Shown here: piece after piece, positions 22,422-33,663 of the stretch
Position numbering within the stretch: position 1 is the stretch's first letter
How the letters are laid out: each line of letters opens with the position of its first letter
Origin: Plantago ovata
Taxonomy: Eukaryota; Streptophyta; Magnoliopsida; Lamiales; Plantaginaceae
Length of the DNA stretch: 64,000 bases
Assembly: GCA_028274465.1 (NCBI GenBank)
Contig: CM051458.1
Coordinates: forward strand, 22,211,566 to 22,275,565
Direction: 5' to 3'
Notes under the pieces: generated by a model
Seen by the model: the letters and a program-made list of their open reading frames with translations, nothing else
Databases searched by the model: none
What the model was told of the DNA's origin: nothing
Position numbers and translations under genes: made by a program

Positions 22422-23759
22422 GTCGTTCATAGATGTGATTGGTCAAACCGCCGGCCAGCGTATCAATATTATTGTGATAGTCATAATAGATACTGGATTC
22501 ACCAAGAAACTCACTAAAGACGCCCGTGGATGTATTATTGGGATAAACACTTCATCGATCCTAGATGCATTCGAGTCAGTCAGATGAAGGGACGTTACCA
22601 TCGCAGCGTTGAGCGCAACAGACTTCACAACGAAAGGGTTTGCTTTGAGAAACCTCTCAAACGTCATCATGTATTAATATTGCAAATGGAACCGTCTAGG
22701 AAGTCCATGTTGCCTAGTGTAGGACTTGCTTAATACATTGAGGCCCTATTGGTCACACTATGTGGTGATTCAGCTTATCCGAATATCCTTGAAGATGGAA
22801 TCGCAATTAATTTAGAATTAATTGTGATTGATGAATTATAATTGATTTCGAATTAATTATAATAATTTGTGTCTCAATTAATAATTTGGAATTATTAATT
22901 GAATTGATTTATTAATTGTATTTTATATAAATACAATTAAAGATTATATTTTAGAAATATAATAGAGGTTTGATTTGAAAGGATATGTTAATTTAGAATT
23001 AATATATGCACATGGGCAAAATCTACTTGGAGTTTGAATTGCCTAATAATTATAAGTGGGTCCCAAAATCGGGACCCACCTATACCCCTTAGACGCGTGC
23101 GACCAGCAGTAGTAGTAGGGGAAGGAGTTCGACTCCTTCCTCTATTAGAAGTCAAGGGATAAGTTAGATTTTTCTGATTGAGTTTTAACTTGATTGAGAA
23201 TGAATCTAGACTTAAATTGGTTTCCTTGTGCAATAAGAATTAGATTCTTATTCCTTTATGAAGTCTAATTGATTCTTCTTTAGGCTTCTATTGATTACTA
23301 TATATAATAGACTATTAGAGAGCTTTTGACATGGTTGAATACAGTTGATTGAAGATCACTCTGAATCATTCTTCCTACCAGTTTTCTTAGAGAAAATAAA
23401 AAGCTCTCCCCTACCTCTCCATAAGTCGTGCGCGCCACTCCCACCGGAGGAAAATTGCCGCCCCATCTTCTTGGCCACATAAAGAATATCCTAGCATTCT
23501 TTCGATAAGTTGTTCATCCATGGATACCAAGGTTGAGGTTCAAAGAGATGGAAACTAACTTTTTTTGTCTTGCAGATAATCAAAGTATTGCAGATATCTT
23601 CGACTTCGACGAAGGAGAAGATTCATCGATTGGCGTATCGATTCAATACCTATTCTTACTTTTGAGTATTGTAAGTCTTCTGATTAATGTGTTTGTTATA
23701 TACGCTATATGCATGATCAATTAACCTGCATGTTAAGAAATTTTTTGAAATTCCGCTGC
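22422..23759 (+). other. Unassigned, LTR-like AT-rich stretch
   Basis: No convincing coding sequence. It has a very AT-rich block (22790-22990), a TATA-like tract CTATATATAATAG near 23300, a leader-like region, and a tail AAATTCCGCTGCG of a kind I associate with plant copia LTR ends. I could not find a second copy, a PBS or target duplications, so it may be a solo or truncated LTR of a family absent from the window. Short ORFs at 22443-22733 and 23533-23724 look fortuitous. Confidence 0.3.
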
Positions 23760-23789
23760 GTACCCTAGGGGTAACTCTGACCATATTTT

Positions 23790-24685
23790 CTTACAATACA
23801 TGCGGCCATGCTGATCACATAGCGCTTCAGTGCCCCAAAAGGCCTAGTTCCGCAATTGACAGTATGGAGACGGATGAGAATCCGGACCCTTTAGACAACG
23901 TAGATACTCTGTCTAACGCTGAGGAGAGAAGGGATTGTATAGTTCAGGAAGGTTTTGGCCCTTGGCTGATAATGTCTAGGATGAATTCCAAGAACGGACA
24001 GAAAACCAAGGATCGAACTGATGCACAAGGCGGGCCTAATGCACGGGGCGTGCCAATTGGTGGGACACCGAGAACGAATTAGGAAGTTAGGGGATCGGGT
24101 AGGAATCCTAATCCGGGAGGAATTAATCAGGAACCAGGCCAGCAGAAGACGCAATTGACTCAAGTCCAGAATGCTGCTAATAGAAAAATGCAGGTCACGA
24201 CTCTTAATCCTTACACAATTCTAGAAGATTTAGACAGAGACGAGGAAATCAATGTTGCTAATGAGTCTGCTGGCAATCATGATACTCCTATATTACCTCA
24301 TAACACAGGAGCTCCACAGGGTCGCCGGAAAGATAGAGCATGTAATAGAGAGTCTTATTCACAGCATAGAGAGAATGGTTCTGTACACGCGTTTCATGGG
24401 AACGGCAGAGGGGGTTTACACAATCTCTCATTCAGCAGAGGTGGAGTTCATGTTGACGATCTCGCCATTAATCCAGCAGGTCGAGGCCATGTTGGAATAC
24501 GACACACCCTTCCCAGTGAATATGGAGGAATTTCATGGGATATGGGACATGAGGTCGACGGACTTGACGTTTCAGACGACGCGATGGGAGGATCGACGTC
24601 AAGTGTTCCTAGCAGGCAGGTTGCTACAACAAGTCTACGATCAGCTGATAGGTCTACCAGTTGTGGACCCTCTATCTCTCACTGA
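23790..24685 (+). pseudogene. LINE ORF1 (RNA-binding), C-terminal part
   Basis: The frame starts inside a zinc knuckle, YNTCGHADHIALQC. This fits CX2CX4HX4C with the first cysteine replaced by tyrosine. FGPWLIMSR, typical of plant LINE ORF1 just after the knuckle, follows. An in-frame TAG at 24080-24082 interrupts it, then the same frame continues to a TGA at 24683-24685. It ends four bases before the ORF2 ATG. Confidence 0.75.
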
Positions 24686-24689
24686 TTTA

Positions 24690-27292
24690 ATGACGACAAC
24701 GCTACGTATATTGTGCTGGAATGTACGTGGAGTTAGAACGGATGAGTTCCGGACAACTTTTGAGAATTTAAAACGCACACATCATCTTGATGTGTTTTTT
24801 CTTCTCGAGACGCATACTAACGAAGCTGAGTCTTTGGATATCCTCCGTAATCTGAATTTTACGGGGGTAGCTATTTCCCCATCGTTGGGGCTTTCTGGTG
24901 GAATGTGGATGCTATATGACAAGGAGGCACTGGAGGTGGAAATCATCAATATCGATGACCAGTGTATTCATGCGATTATAGGACCTCGGAAACCAGACTC
25001 TTGGATTCTCTCTGGGGTTTATTTTAAGCCGAACAGAGTGGATAAGCTACGCTTGTGGGATAATCTTACAAGCTTTAACTCTAGTCATGATCGCCCTTGG
25101 ATGATGATTGGAGATTTTAATGATATGCTGTTTGCAAGTGAAAAGAAGGGGGGGCGGCCTCCCCCACTATCAAAATGTCGAACCTTTCAAGCTCGGTTGG
25201 ATGCTTGTGGGATGATCAACTTGGGTTTTCAAGGGCCGTGGTACACATGGGTTAATGGACGTGCGGGTAGACAGAGAACTTGGGAACGGCTGGATCGTGC
25301 GGCTGCTAACCTGGCCTGGAAAGAGCTATTCCCGAATGGAATTACTCTAAATCTGCCACGCACTCTCTCGGACCACAATCCTATTCTTGCGAGTTGTGAA
25401 GGGCCAACTCCCCCGTGTGTCCGTCCTTTTCGTTTTGAGGCATGTTGGCTGACAGATACGGGTTGTGAGGCCCTCGTGACACAAAACTGGAGGAATTTTC
25501 CATCAGTTGCAGCAGCTGTCTCCACCCTTCCAGACATGTTACAGGATTGGAATAAAAAGTATTTTGGCAATATCTTTCGACGTAAGCGACATTTGCTTCC
25601 CCAAATGAACGGTGTACATGGGGCTTTGAGTACGCATGCGTCCAGTAGGTTGCTGGAACTAGAGACGAGCCTTATAGCTGACTATAATAGAACCTTACGC
25701 TAAGAGGAAATTCTTTGGCGGCAGAAGTCTCGTATTCAATGGATGGTGCATGGCGAGAGGAATACTTCCTTCTTCCATCGCTCCACAATCATTCGCCGTC
25801 GGCGGAATACACATGGGTTAATAGACGTGCGGGTAGACAGAGAACTTGGGAACGGCTGGATCGTGCGGTTGCTAACCTGGCCTGGAAGGAGCTATTCCCG
25901 AATGGAATTACTCTAATTCTGCCACGCACTCTCTCGGACCACAATCCTATTCTTGCGAGTTGTGAAGGGCCAACTCCCCCGTGTGTCCGTCCTTTTCGTT
26001 TTGAGGCATGTTGGTTGACAGATACGGGTTGTGAGGCACTCGTGACACAAAACTGGAGGAATTTTCCATCAGTTGCAGCAGCTGTCTCCACCCTTCCAGA
26101 CATGTTATAGGATTGGAATAAAAAGCATTTTGGCAATATCTTTCGACGTAAGCGACATTTGCTTGCCCGAATGAACGGTGTACATGGGGCTTTGAGTACG
26201 CATGCGTCCAGTAGGTTGCTGGAACTAGAGACGAGCCTTATAGCTGACTATAATAGAACCTTACGCCAAGAGGAAATTCTTTGGCGGCAGAAGTCTCGTA
26301 TTCAATGGATGGTGCATGGCGAGAGGAATACTTCCTTCTTCCATCGCTCCACAATCATTCGCCGTCGGCGGAACACTATTTCGACACTTAAGGTGGAGGG
26401 GGAATGGTGTACATACATTGAGTTGTTGAAGCAACACGTGAGAAATTATTACTCGAACCTCTTTAGCAACAATAGCTACACTGGTTGGCGGTTGGAGAAG
26501 TCGGCTCATCAAACATCCCTATCGCACTCGGAGGCCGTGTGCTTGGGAAGTGGCATCGACTTGGAGGAACTTAAGAAATCTTTTGATAACATCTTAGTCC
26601 CTTCTGCGCCTTGGCCGCTCGCGTTCTTGGCAATTTTGTGGCATATTTGGAAATCTCGAAATGAATTTGTTTTTCAGAATAAAAGGTTACCGGTTCGGGT
26701 GGTTGCGTACAGAGTAAAGGCGATGCTGCAGGATATGAACTCAGTGTTTGCTGTAACTCTTCAGGCAACAACGCACGGTAACAGGGGAACGGTCGTTTGG
26801 CATGCACCTCCTGCGGGATGGTGTAAATTGAACACAGATGCTAGCCTCTTTGCCGCATCATGTGGAGCTGCTGCTGGAGGTTTGATACGTGACGAGCGTG
26901 GGGGGTGGGTTCTCGGCTTCTCCCAGAAACTTTTAGAGATTACCATCAATACAACGGAGCTCTTGGCCCTACGACAAGGCCTGCATCTGGCTTGGGAGAG
27001 GAGGCTGCCAAAGACAGTCGTGGAAACGGATTCTGAGTTGTGTACAAGTTTGTCACATCCATGGATACGAGGGATCACCCCTTGCATAAACTGCTAGAAT
27101 ACGTGCGGAGTCTCCTTCGCAAGCCTTGGGAAAGATGTCATACAACACTCGAGACGTGAGGGGAATGCGTGTGCGGATGCATTGGCCAAGATAGGACATG
27201 AGATGGAGGGGCTTCGCCTTTGGGAGGGGTCGGCTTCATCTCTTCTTCCGTTTTTAAATAAGGATGTAGAGGACCTTGTCCTCGTAGCTTAG
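24690..27292 (+). pseudogene. LINE ORF2: endonuclease and RNase H, RT deleted
   Basis: APE-type endonuclease from the start: RILCWNVRGV, LLETHTNEAE, MIGDFNDML and LSDHNPI with the catalytic D/H region. The linker RQKSRIQWMVHGERNTSFF follows. Near 26560-26600 the frame jumps from FDN-like linker to SAPWPLAFLAILWHIWKSRNEFVF, so the RT catalytic core is deleted. RNase H follows (KLNTDASL, TTELLALRQGL, ETDSEL, REGNACADALAK) with two frame changes near 27060-27130. The duplication listed separately and stops at 25701 and 26108 also break it. Confidence 0.88.
25242..26373 (+). repeat. 566-bp direct tandem duplication inside LINE ORF2
   Basis: Copy 1 is 25242-25807 and copy 2 is 25808-26373, almost identical, with no bases between them. 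The length is not a multiple of three, so it also shifts frame. Copy 1 has TAA at 25701 where copy 2 has CAA. Copy 2 has TAG at 26108 where copy 1 has CAG. Confidence 0.93.
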
Positions 27293-27326
27293 CTTTAGTT
27301 TATTTCTTGTTGAGCAAAAAAAAAAC

Positions 27327-27328
<2 letters not shown>

Positions 27329-27421
<93 letters not shown>
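27329..27421. repeat. (TA)n microsatellite, ~46 repeats
   Basis: A pure TA run directly after the LINE A-tail. It is likely to have grown from the tail or the target site. Confidence 0.97.
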
Positions 27422-27422
<1 letters not shown>

Positions 27423-27576
27423 CTAATGCAAAAAGTAATAACCTGGAAATCCGGGTGTTCAATGAAATCACATGCCAATTGTCACTTTTCTAAAGTGATG
27501 TCTTGCCTTGGCTTGACACTCCTCACATGAACCTTTTTTTGTTTGAGGGCTTTGTAACATGTGTGCAATGTATTCC
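27422..27576. other. Unassigned 155 bp between LINE and G5
   Basis: Flank of both insertions. On the minus strand a short stretch could read as retroelement protein (EECQAKARHHF), but the frame is broken and I do not assign it. The five bases before G5 are ATTCC, the expected target duplication of G5, whose partner is not in view. Confidence 0.3.
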
Positions 27577-28879
27577 TGATGAACGAGATTGTCAGACTCT
27601 AACAATCAAATAAATTTGTTTTAGGCAAAGGGCAACTCACAACTACACAAAACACGTAGTGCAGAGGTAAGATGACCTCGAGTGTCGATCTCTAGGGACT
27701 AAACTAGCTTTAACTAAATAACTAACTATATAAATTCAGAAAATAAATTTGACTTAGCTTGACTTAACAATATATGATGGGAGCTGGTGATAGTATGCTC
27801 ATTCTAAGCATCAAGTTCTAATTAATGAAAGTGCAACTCGTACTGCTTTAAAAGTAATTTGAATTAACAAACACCAAAACAGATTTGTAGACGTGTATTT
27901 TGAAAGGTTCCTATCTATATTAATACTTGGCTAAGGTTGCCAGTCTTAGTTCAAGCAGTACTTGTAATTGAATATATTGAAAACGATGATCTTGAATTGT
28001 CCTAGTGTTTCTAACACTCTCTTACGAAGATATTGGCTTAGTCGGATGAAAGAATCGAATATAACAATAAAACAAGTAAAAGACTCAGAAACTCAATCAT
28101 GCATAATATGAACCCTAGCAATGAATTTACATACTATCACCAACTAGATGTTTAGCTACTCATATCGAAATCATAAACAACAATAGCAATCATATAAGGA
28201 AACATAGTTGAATTGAAAGATAAATAGCAGAAATTGTGAGATACAAAGTTACCACGAAAGGTTGTCAATCTCCGGTGAATTGCTAAACTCACAACGATTT
28301 AGCAAGGTGAGATCAATTAATGTCCAAATCTCTACTCAATGCTCCAAAATCGCTAAGAATTAATGGTTCTAAGAGAAAAAATATCCAGAACAAGCTCTAG
28401 GGTTTAAGTCTGCAAAATAATGATCTAAGATATGAAAATTCGCAGCTTTTACCATTATATATAGTAGCTGTCGGCAGCTTCGCGGCGGACCACCTGATAC
28501 TCGGCGGACCGCCGGACACCTAGCGGACCGCCTGGTACCAGGCGGTGCGCCTGGCACGGGCAGAGAGTTGCCCGTGCCTTTTCTTCCTCCGGATCTTCGA
28601 TTCTTGACCTTAGGCACGGTTTTGAGCTCCGGAACTTGGTCTTTTGGCCTGAAAACTCGTCCTGGTACTCCTTGAACACCACGGGTGATCTCGTTGCACT
28701 AAAACTTCATTGTTTCGCCATGATTTATATCCAAAAGTGCAATTTTCACCTAAATCCTGAAAATATCAAAGAAAATAGAAATGTGACAATATTCTAACAA
28801 AATGCACTAAAATGCATGCAAGAGGATAGCTAAATTGGTGAAAAAGACCCGAATGATAGTGTAAAAAACACTGTCATCA
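27577..28879 (-). repeat. 3' LTR of G5
   Basis: TGATGAACGAG to CTGTCATCA on the plus strand. TATA-like TATATATAG at about 28455-28465 (minus), with a run of GGCGGACCGCC palindromes immediately upstream (28478-28565). The U3-end inverted repeat is AGTGT (28858-28862) with ACACT (28868-28872). Only one LTR is present, so the boundary rests on similarity to G1 and G4. Confidence 0.85.
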
Positions 28880-28916
28880 AACTCCCCAAACCGGACCTTT
28901 GCTTGTCCTCAAGCAA
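28880..28916 (-). other. Polypurine tract of G5
   Basis: Sense strand GAGGACAAGCAAAGG then TCCGGTTTGGGGAGTT, abutting the LTR. Confidence 0.85.
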
Positions 28917-30767
28917 CTAGCTAGACTCTATGCAACACAAAAAGGAGTCTCATACCAAATAAGAAGAACTAATCATTTGTATCTACGAAATGCTCATGAA
29001 CAAAGACCATACAAATCATAATATGGAAGTAGGTTGAAGAATGTCTCGATTGAACCTATACACATTCACATATGCACTTTGTTAAACAAGAGAGTCTCTC
29101 GTAACATTCTCTACCTGGACCTAGTCAATGACGACGTAATGATGCATATTAAAATACAAATGGTTGCCCCGTGCCTATGAAACTGAGGGCTTACTACTGT
29201 TCACCAAGTGAGACTTTCCCTCAAGAGAGGTCGAACCAATACTGGCCCTCATCAAACGAAGGAGGGTTCCCTAAAAGACAATACTCCCCTATTCTACCCG
29301 GCTCTTAAAGAAAAACTCTTCACCACTTCCTGAATGGCAGGACGAGGGTGGTCTAGAACAAGCTTTGGACTAGGCGACACCAGAACACAAGGAAGAATTT
29401 ACAACTCGATTACGAACTACTACAAAAGCTGAAAAACAATGCAATACTTTGCTAAAACTGATTTTTGGCTTGCTTGGACCCTTCTTTTGCTTTTTTGGGT
29501 CTTATTCTTTTTTTTCTTTTTCCAGATTCTGGAATTTTCGATTTTTCACTTTTTTTTTTCTTTTTTCCTTTTTGTTTTTTTAAATAGCCAGTAGTAGCAC
29601 AATGGAAGTACAATGAAAGGAAATAACAATGACACTACAACGACCTCCCGAAACCTATTCGAAAGAATAGGTTGGAGCACAAACTCACAAGAAAAATAAA
29701 AAACAAACTCAACATGACTCAACAAGACGAAAAACAAGTCATAATAATGGTAACCCCCTCCCCAAACCTATTCGTTAGAATAAGTTTCAAACAAAGGATC
29801 ACACACCTCACTCTACCTCCTTCCTAGGCATTTAGCAATCTCAAAAAGCAAGGTGAAGACTTGTTGCCTCTTAGGTACATAATTACACGAGAATACAACC
29901 AAAGACTCTAACATGCAACATTTTATAAGGCCTTCGTGAACCGCAGTAGAGAAAACACCACATAGTGGTGTCGAGACTACCAAGTTTAACTAGTGCACAT
30001 ACAAATGTGATAAGCCAAGCGAGACAAACCTCAAACTATTCCATAGAGATGCAATGTATGGGCAATGGTCACAATCACTTAGTCTATACAATAAAAAGTT
30101 CAAAAGATTTGGCAATAAACTCCACACAACATCATGCAAAACTAGACTAAGGATGAATGCATACGAACAAACTAAATCCTAAGAAAAACGATTTGAATGA
30201 GAAATATAAGTCATTAGAATACCCAGAGATAACCCCCCCAAAACCTGAACTTTGTCGTACGTCCCGAACGCTAAAAGTGGATATTGGGTGAGAGCTGGAA
30301 GAGTACCTGTAACATGTACTACTCAATGAAACTCGTGAGAAACTAAGACGGATGATAAAAAGGGTAAAAGGGTCAATATGGTTTCATTCGGGGGTGATTC
30401 GTGGTGTCCTGGGTCAAATCTGGGCACCCGGATCACTGGCGGACTCAGGCCCACCGCCCCGTGTGGGGCGGTCCGCCTGGGGTGTCCAGGGGCGCCCAGG
30501 CCCCTGCCCTTCCCGGGCGCACCGCCCCGGGTGAGGGGCGGTCCGCCTGGGAGTGGCAGGATCGCCTGGGCGTTCTGCCCCTCCCAGGTGCACCGCTCCA
30601 TGTGGGGCGGTCCGCCTGGGATCGAGCGGCAGAATCTTGGCTCCGAGTTAATCACCCGAATACAAAAAATATCAACCTTTTACCTATCTTATCACCAAAA
30701 ACATAATCTGACACAAAGGGAAAAACACTAAGGACTCAAAAAAGAAAAAACTACAAGCTACATACTC
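28917..30767 (-). other. G5 3' untranslated region
   Basis: Between the LTR and the integrase stop. It holds two palindrome + purine modules (29644-29673, 29753-29788; the second has one mutated arm), a T-rich tract, a second PPT-like motif (30226-30272: sense GTACGACAAAG then TTCAGGTTTTGGGGGGG), and three GGGGCGGTCCGCC palindromes. Proline/glycine-rich ORFs on both strands around 30350-30730 are shadows of those palindromes. Confidence 0.75.
30440..30625. repeat. GGGGCGGTCCGCC palindrome cluster after pol (G5)
   Basis: Three copies, each an inverted repeat of the type CACCGCCCC-n-GGGGCGGTCCGCC, separated by about 60-75 bp. The type matches G5's own LTR cluster (GGCGGACCGCC) better than that of other families. 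Confidence 0.82.
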
Positions 30768-33663
30768 TCAAGTGAAGGTGGGAGTGGTGAGGTCGGGATG
30801 ATCAACCTCCACTTGATCACTGGGAAGCTCAAAGTATGGTTTCACACGTTGCCCATTCACCTTGAAGGTGTCGCCAGTCTTCGGGTCCAAGAGTTCTACA
30901 GCTCCATGGGGAGCAACATGGACAGTCTCATATGGTCCATCCCATCGAGTACGGAGCTTCCCTGGAAATAAGCGAGGTCTGGAGTTGAACACTAAGGATT
31001 TCTGACAAGGGATCAACTCTTTTCGCACAATGCCACGGTCGTGATACTTTTTGGTTCGTTCCTTGTAAAGCTTGGAGTTCTCGTAGGCACCGAGGCATAG
31101 TTCATCAAGCTCGTCGAGTTGCATCAACCTTTCTTCCCCAGCTTTTCCATATCAAGGTTTAGCTCCTTTATTGCCTAATCATCTCGATTCTCCAGCTCAA
31201 CCGGAAGGTGGCATGCTTTCCCAAACACTAGTCTGTACGGAGTGGTGCCGATTGGTGTTTTGTAGCTGGTTCTATACGCCCAAAGCGCATCATGCAGTTT
31301 TCCAGCCCAATCTTTCCTGCTAGGCTTCACCACATGCTCAAGGATCTTTTTAGTTTGCTGGTTGCTAACCTCTACTTGCCCAGAAATCTGTGGATGATAC
31401 GGTGGAGCAACATTATGGGTAACGCTGTATTTCTTCATAAGTGAGGCAAAGGAACGGTTGACGAAGTGAGAACCTCCATCACTGATAATTGTTCTAGGAA
31501 CTCCAAACCCGGTAAAGATCACATCCTTCAAGAATTTCAAGACTACCGAAGCATCATTCTTCCTAGTGGGGATTGCCTCCACCCACATAGTTACGTAGTC
31601 CACCGCGACTAGAATGTACTCATATCCCGAGCTTGATGGGAATGGTCCCATGAAATCAATTCCCCATACATCAAAGGGTTCTACCACTACATTTCCCTGC
31701 TGCGGCATTTCTTGCTTCTTGCCAATATTGCCCCCTCACTGACATGGGTCACAATTCTTTAGAAATTCCCTCGCATCTCGGTGCAAGGATGGGCAGAAAA
31801 ATCCTGCTTGTAACACCTTACGGCTGTTTTAGCCCCACTGTAGTGTCCGCCGCACTGAAGCTCATGGCAATGACTCAGTACACTTCGTTGTTCTCCTTGT
31901 GGAACACACCTCCTCAAGATTCCATCAGCCCCTTCTCTAAGAAGGTTCGGATCATCCCATATGTAAAACCTGCACTGTTTTGAGAGTGCTCTCCTATCGG
32001 AGGCTGAGAAATTAGTTGGGAAAATACCCGTAACCAAATAATTCACAATATCAACATACCATGGCTCTTCATCTACTCTCATCATGTGTTCATCGGGGAG
32101 ATCCTCATTAACAGGAATTGCATCTACGGGGATATTTGGAATTCTAGACAAGTGATCAGCTATGTAATTTTCCTTACCAGCTCTATCCACTATGGTCATA
32201 TCAAAGTCTTGTAACAATAAGACCCACCAGATTAATCTTGGCTTAGAATCTTGTTTAGCTATTAAATGTCTTAAAGCAACATGATCAGTGTGGACATTCA
32301 TAGGGTGTCCTAACAAATAAGACCTAAACTTTTGTAAAGCAAAAACAACAGCTAAAAATTATTTTTCAGTAGTTGTATAGTTAACTTGAGCTCAGTCTCG
32401 GGTCTTGCTAACATAGTAAATCACACGATACTGCTTGTCTACCTTTTGGCATAAAACAGCCCCCATAGCAAAATTTGAGGTATCACACATTATCTCGAAA
32501 GGAAGTTTCCAATTAGGTGGTACAACTATAGGAGCAGTAATTAATCTTGCCTTAAGTGTGTTAAAGGCTTCTAAGCAATCTTTAGAAAAATCGAAACTCA
32601 CATCTTTTGCAAGCAAGTTGCTTAAGGGTTTTGTAATTTTCGAAAAATCTTTGATAAACCTCCTATGGAATCCTACATGACCAAGAAAAGACTGAAGTTC
32701 TTTGACACAAGTGGGTTGGGGAAGCTTCTCAATTATTTCTATCTTTGCCTTATCAACTTCGATCCCCCTATCGGACACCACATGTCCTAGAACAATGTCT
32801 TCCCTAACCATGTAATGACTTTTCTCCCAACTTAGAGTTAAATTGCATTCGATACACCTTTTGAGATCAAGATCTAATCTATGCAAGCATTCATCAAACG
32901 GATCACCAAAAAGGGAAAAATCATCCATGAAAACCTCAACAAACTTAGTCACCATATCAGAAAAACAGAAATCATGCACCTTTGAAAAGTGGCAGGGGCG
33001 TTACATAGCCCAAATGGCATTCTCCTGTAAGCAAACGTTCCGAAAGGGCAAGTGAATATCGTCTTCTCCTGATCCTCTGACGCAATCGGAATTTGATAGA
33101 AACCTGACAAGCCATCAAGGAAACAATAAAATTTCCACCCCGCGAGGCGGTTCAACATGTCATCGATAAATGGGAGAGGAAAGTGGTCTTTCTTTGTGGC
33201 GGTATTTAATCTCCTATAGTCAATGCACATCCGTCAACCTGTGGTTTTCCTAACTAGCACTAGCTCTCCCTTCTCATTCTCCTCTACTGTAATCCCAGAT
33301 TTCTTAGGTACAACATGTACGGGGCTTACCCATCTACTATCAAAAATGGGGTAGATCATATCGGCATCTAGCAACTTAATCACATCCTTCTTCACTACTT
33401 CTTGCATGGCTGGGTTTATCCTACGCTGAGGTTGCCTAACAGGTTTGACATCTTGTTCTAGAGTGATATTGTGCACACACCGTGTAGGGATTATCCCCTT
33501 AATGTCACTAATTACCCATCCTATGGCTGCAGAATTTTCCTTCAAGACTTGGACTAGCCTACCTTCTTCTATGCTAGATAGGTGTGATTGTGTGAATAAA
33601 TTATTACAGGCTTTTTCTCATTTTCCCCTAAGTAAACATACTTAAGGTGCCCAGGAAGGGGTT
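30768..33663 (-). pseudogene. pol: G5 pol: RT, RNase H, integrase (decayed)
   Basis: Domain order is RT-RH-IN, diagnostic of Ty3/gypsy. The RT begins at LPGHLKYVYLGENEKKP, includes CIDYRRLNTATKKDHFPLPF, and has FMDDFSLFG as the catalytic box. RNase H follows with TTTEK and HTDHVALRHLIAKQD. The integrase has [25 protein letters not shown] and GQVEVSN (D, D, E present), then a C-terminal GPY-like [19 protein letters not shown]. At least six breaks: stops near 33580 and 33234 (a TGG-to-TGA tryptophan loss), a frame change near 32970, and further stops near 32395, 32360 and 31740. Confidence 0.9.

Larger units (their letters stand above)
23760..27325 (+). mobile_element. L1-type plant LINE, 5'-truncated and rearranged
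   Basis: ORF1 tail, then ORF2 with endonuclease and RNase H, then a run of ten A residues after TTGTTGAGC, the usual end of plant LINEs. The reverse transcriptase core is missing. The 5' boundary is uncertain by some tens of bases (23740-23790), and I found no target-site duplication. Confidence 0.85.
27577..33663 (-). mobile_element. G5: Athila-like gypsy element, 3' part with pol
   Basis: 3' LTR, polypurine tract, 3' UTR and pol on the minus strand. Its right side (gag, PBS, 5' LTR) is cut by G4 at 33664 and is not seen again in the window. The match to the other gypsy families in LTR start, 3' UTR modules and PPT shows they form one group. Confidence 0.88.

Noticed and set aside
25229-26136. 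Minus-strand ORFs over the LINE endonuclease
   Set aside because: Frame shadows of ORF2 on +, duplicated with it; no domain on the minus strand.
27254-27478. ORF with YIYIYI repeat
   Set aside because: Translation of the (TA)n microsatellite.
27577-27610. Hammerhead-type ribozyme core (CTGATGA at the LTR edge)
   Set aside because: No GAAA core box or helices in the right place; CTGATGA arises from a flank C next to the LTR terminus TGATGAACG.
30323-30731. Proline/glycine-rich ORFs on both strands
   Set aside because: Shadows of the GC palindrome cluster in the G5 3' UTR.
33650-33663. GGAAGGGGTT before the G4 LTR as a polypurine tract
   Set aside because: It is the complement of G5 pol coding sequence (LPGHLKYVYLG). 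The G4 LTR is followed by a PBS and so is a 5' LTR; the purines are fortuitous.
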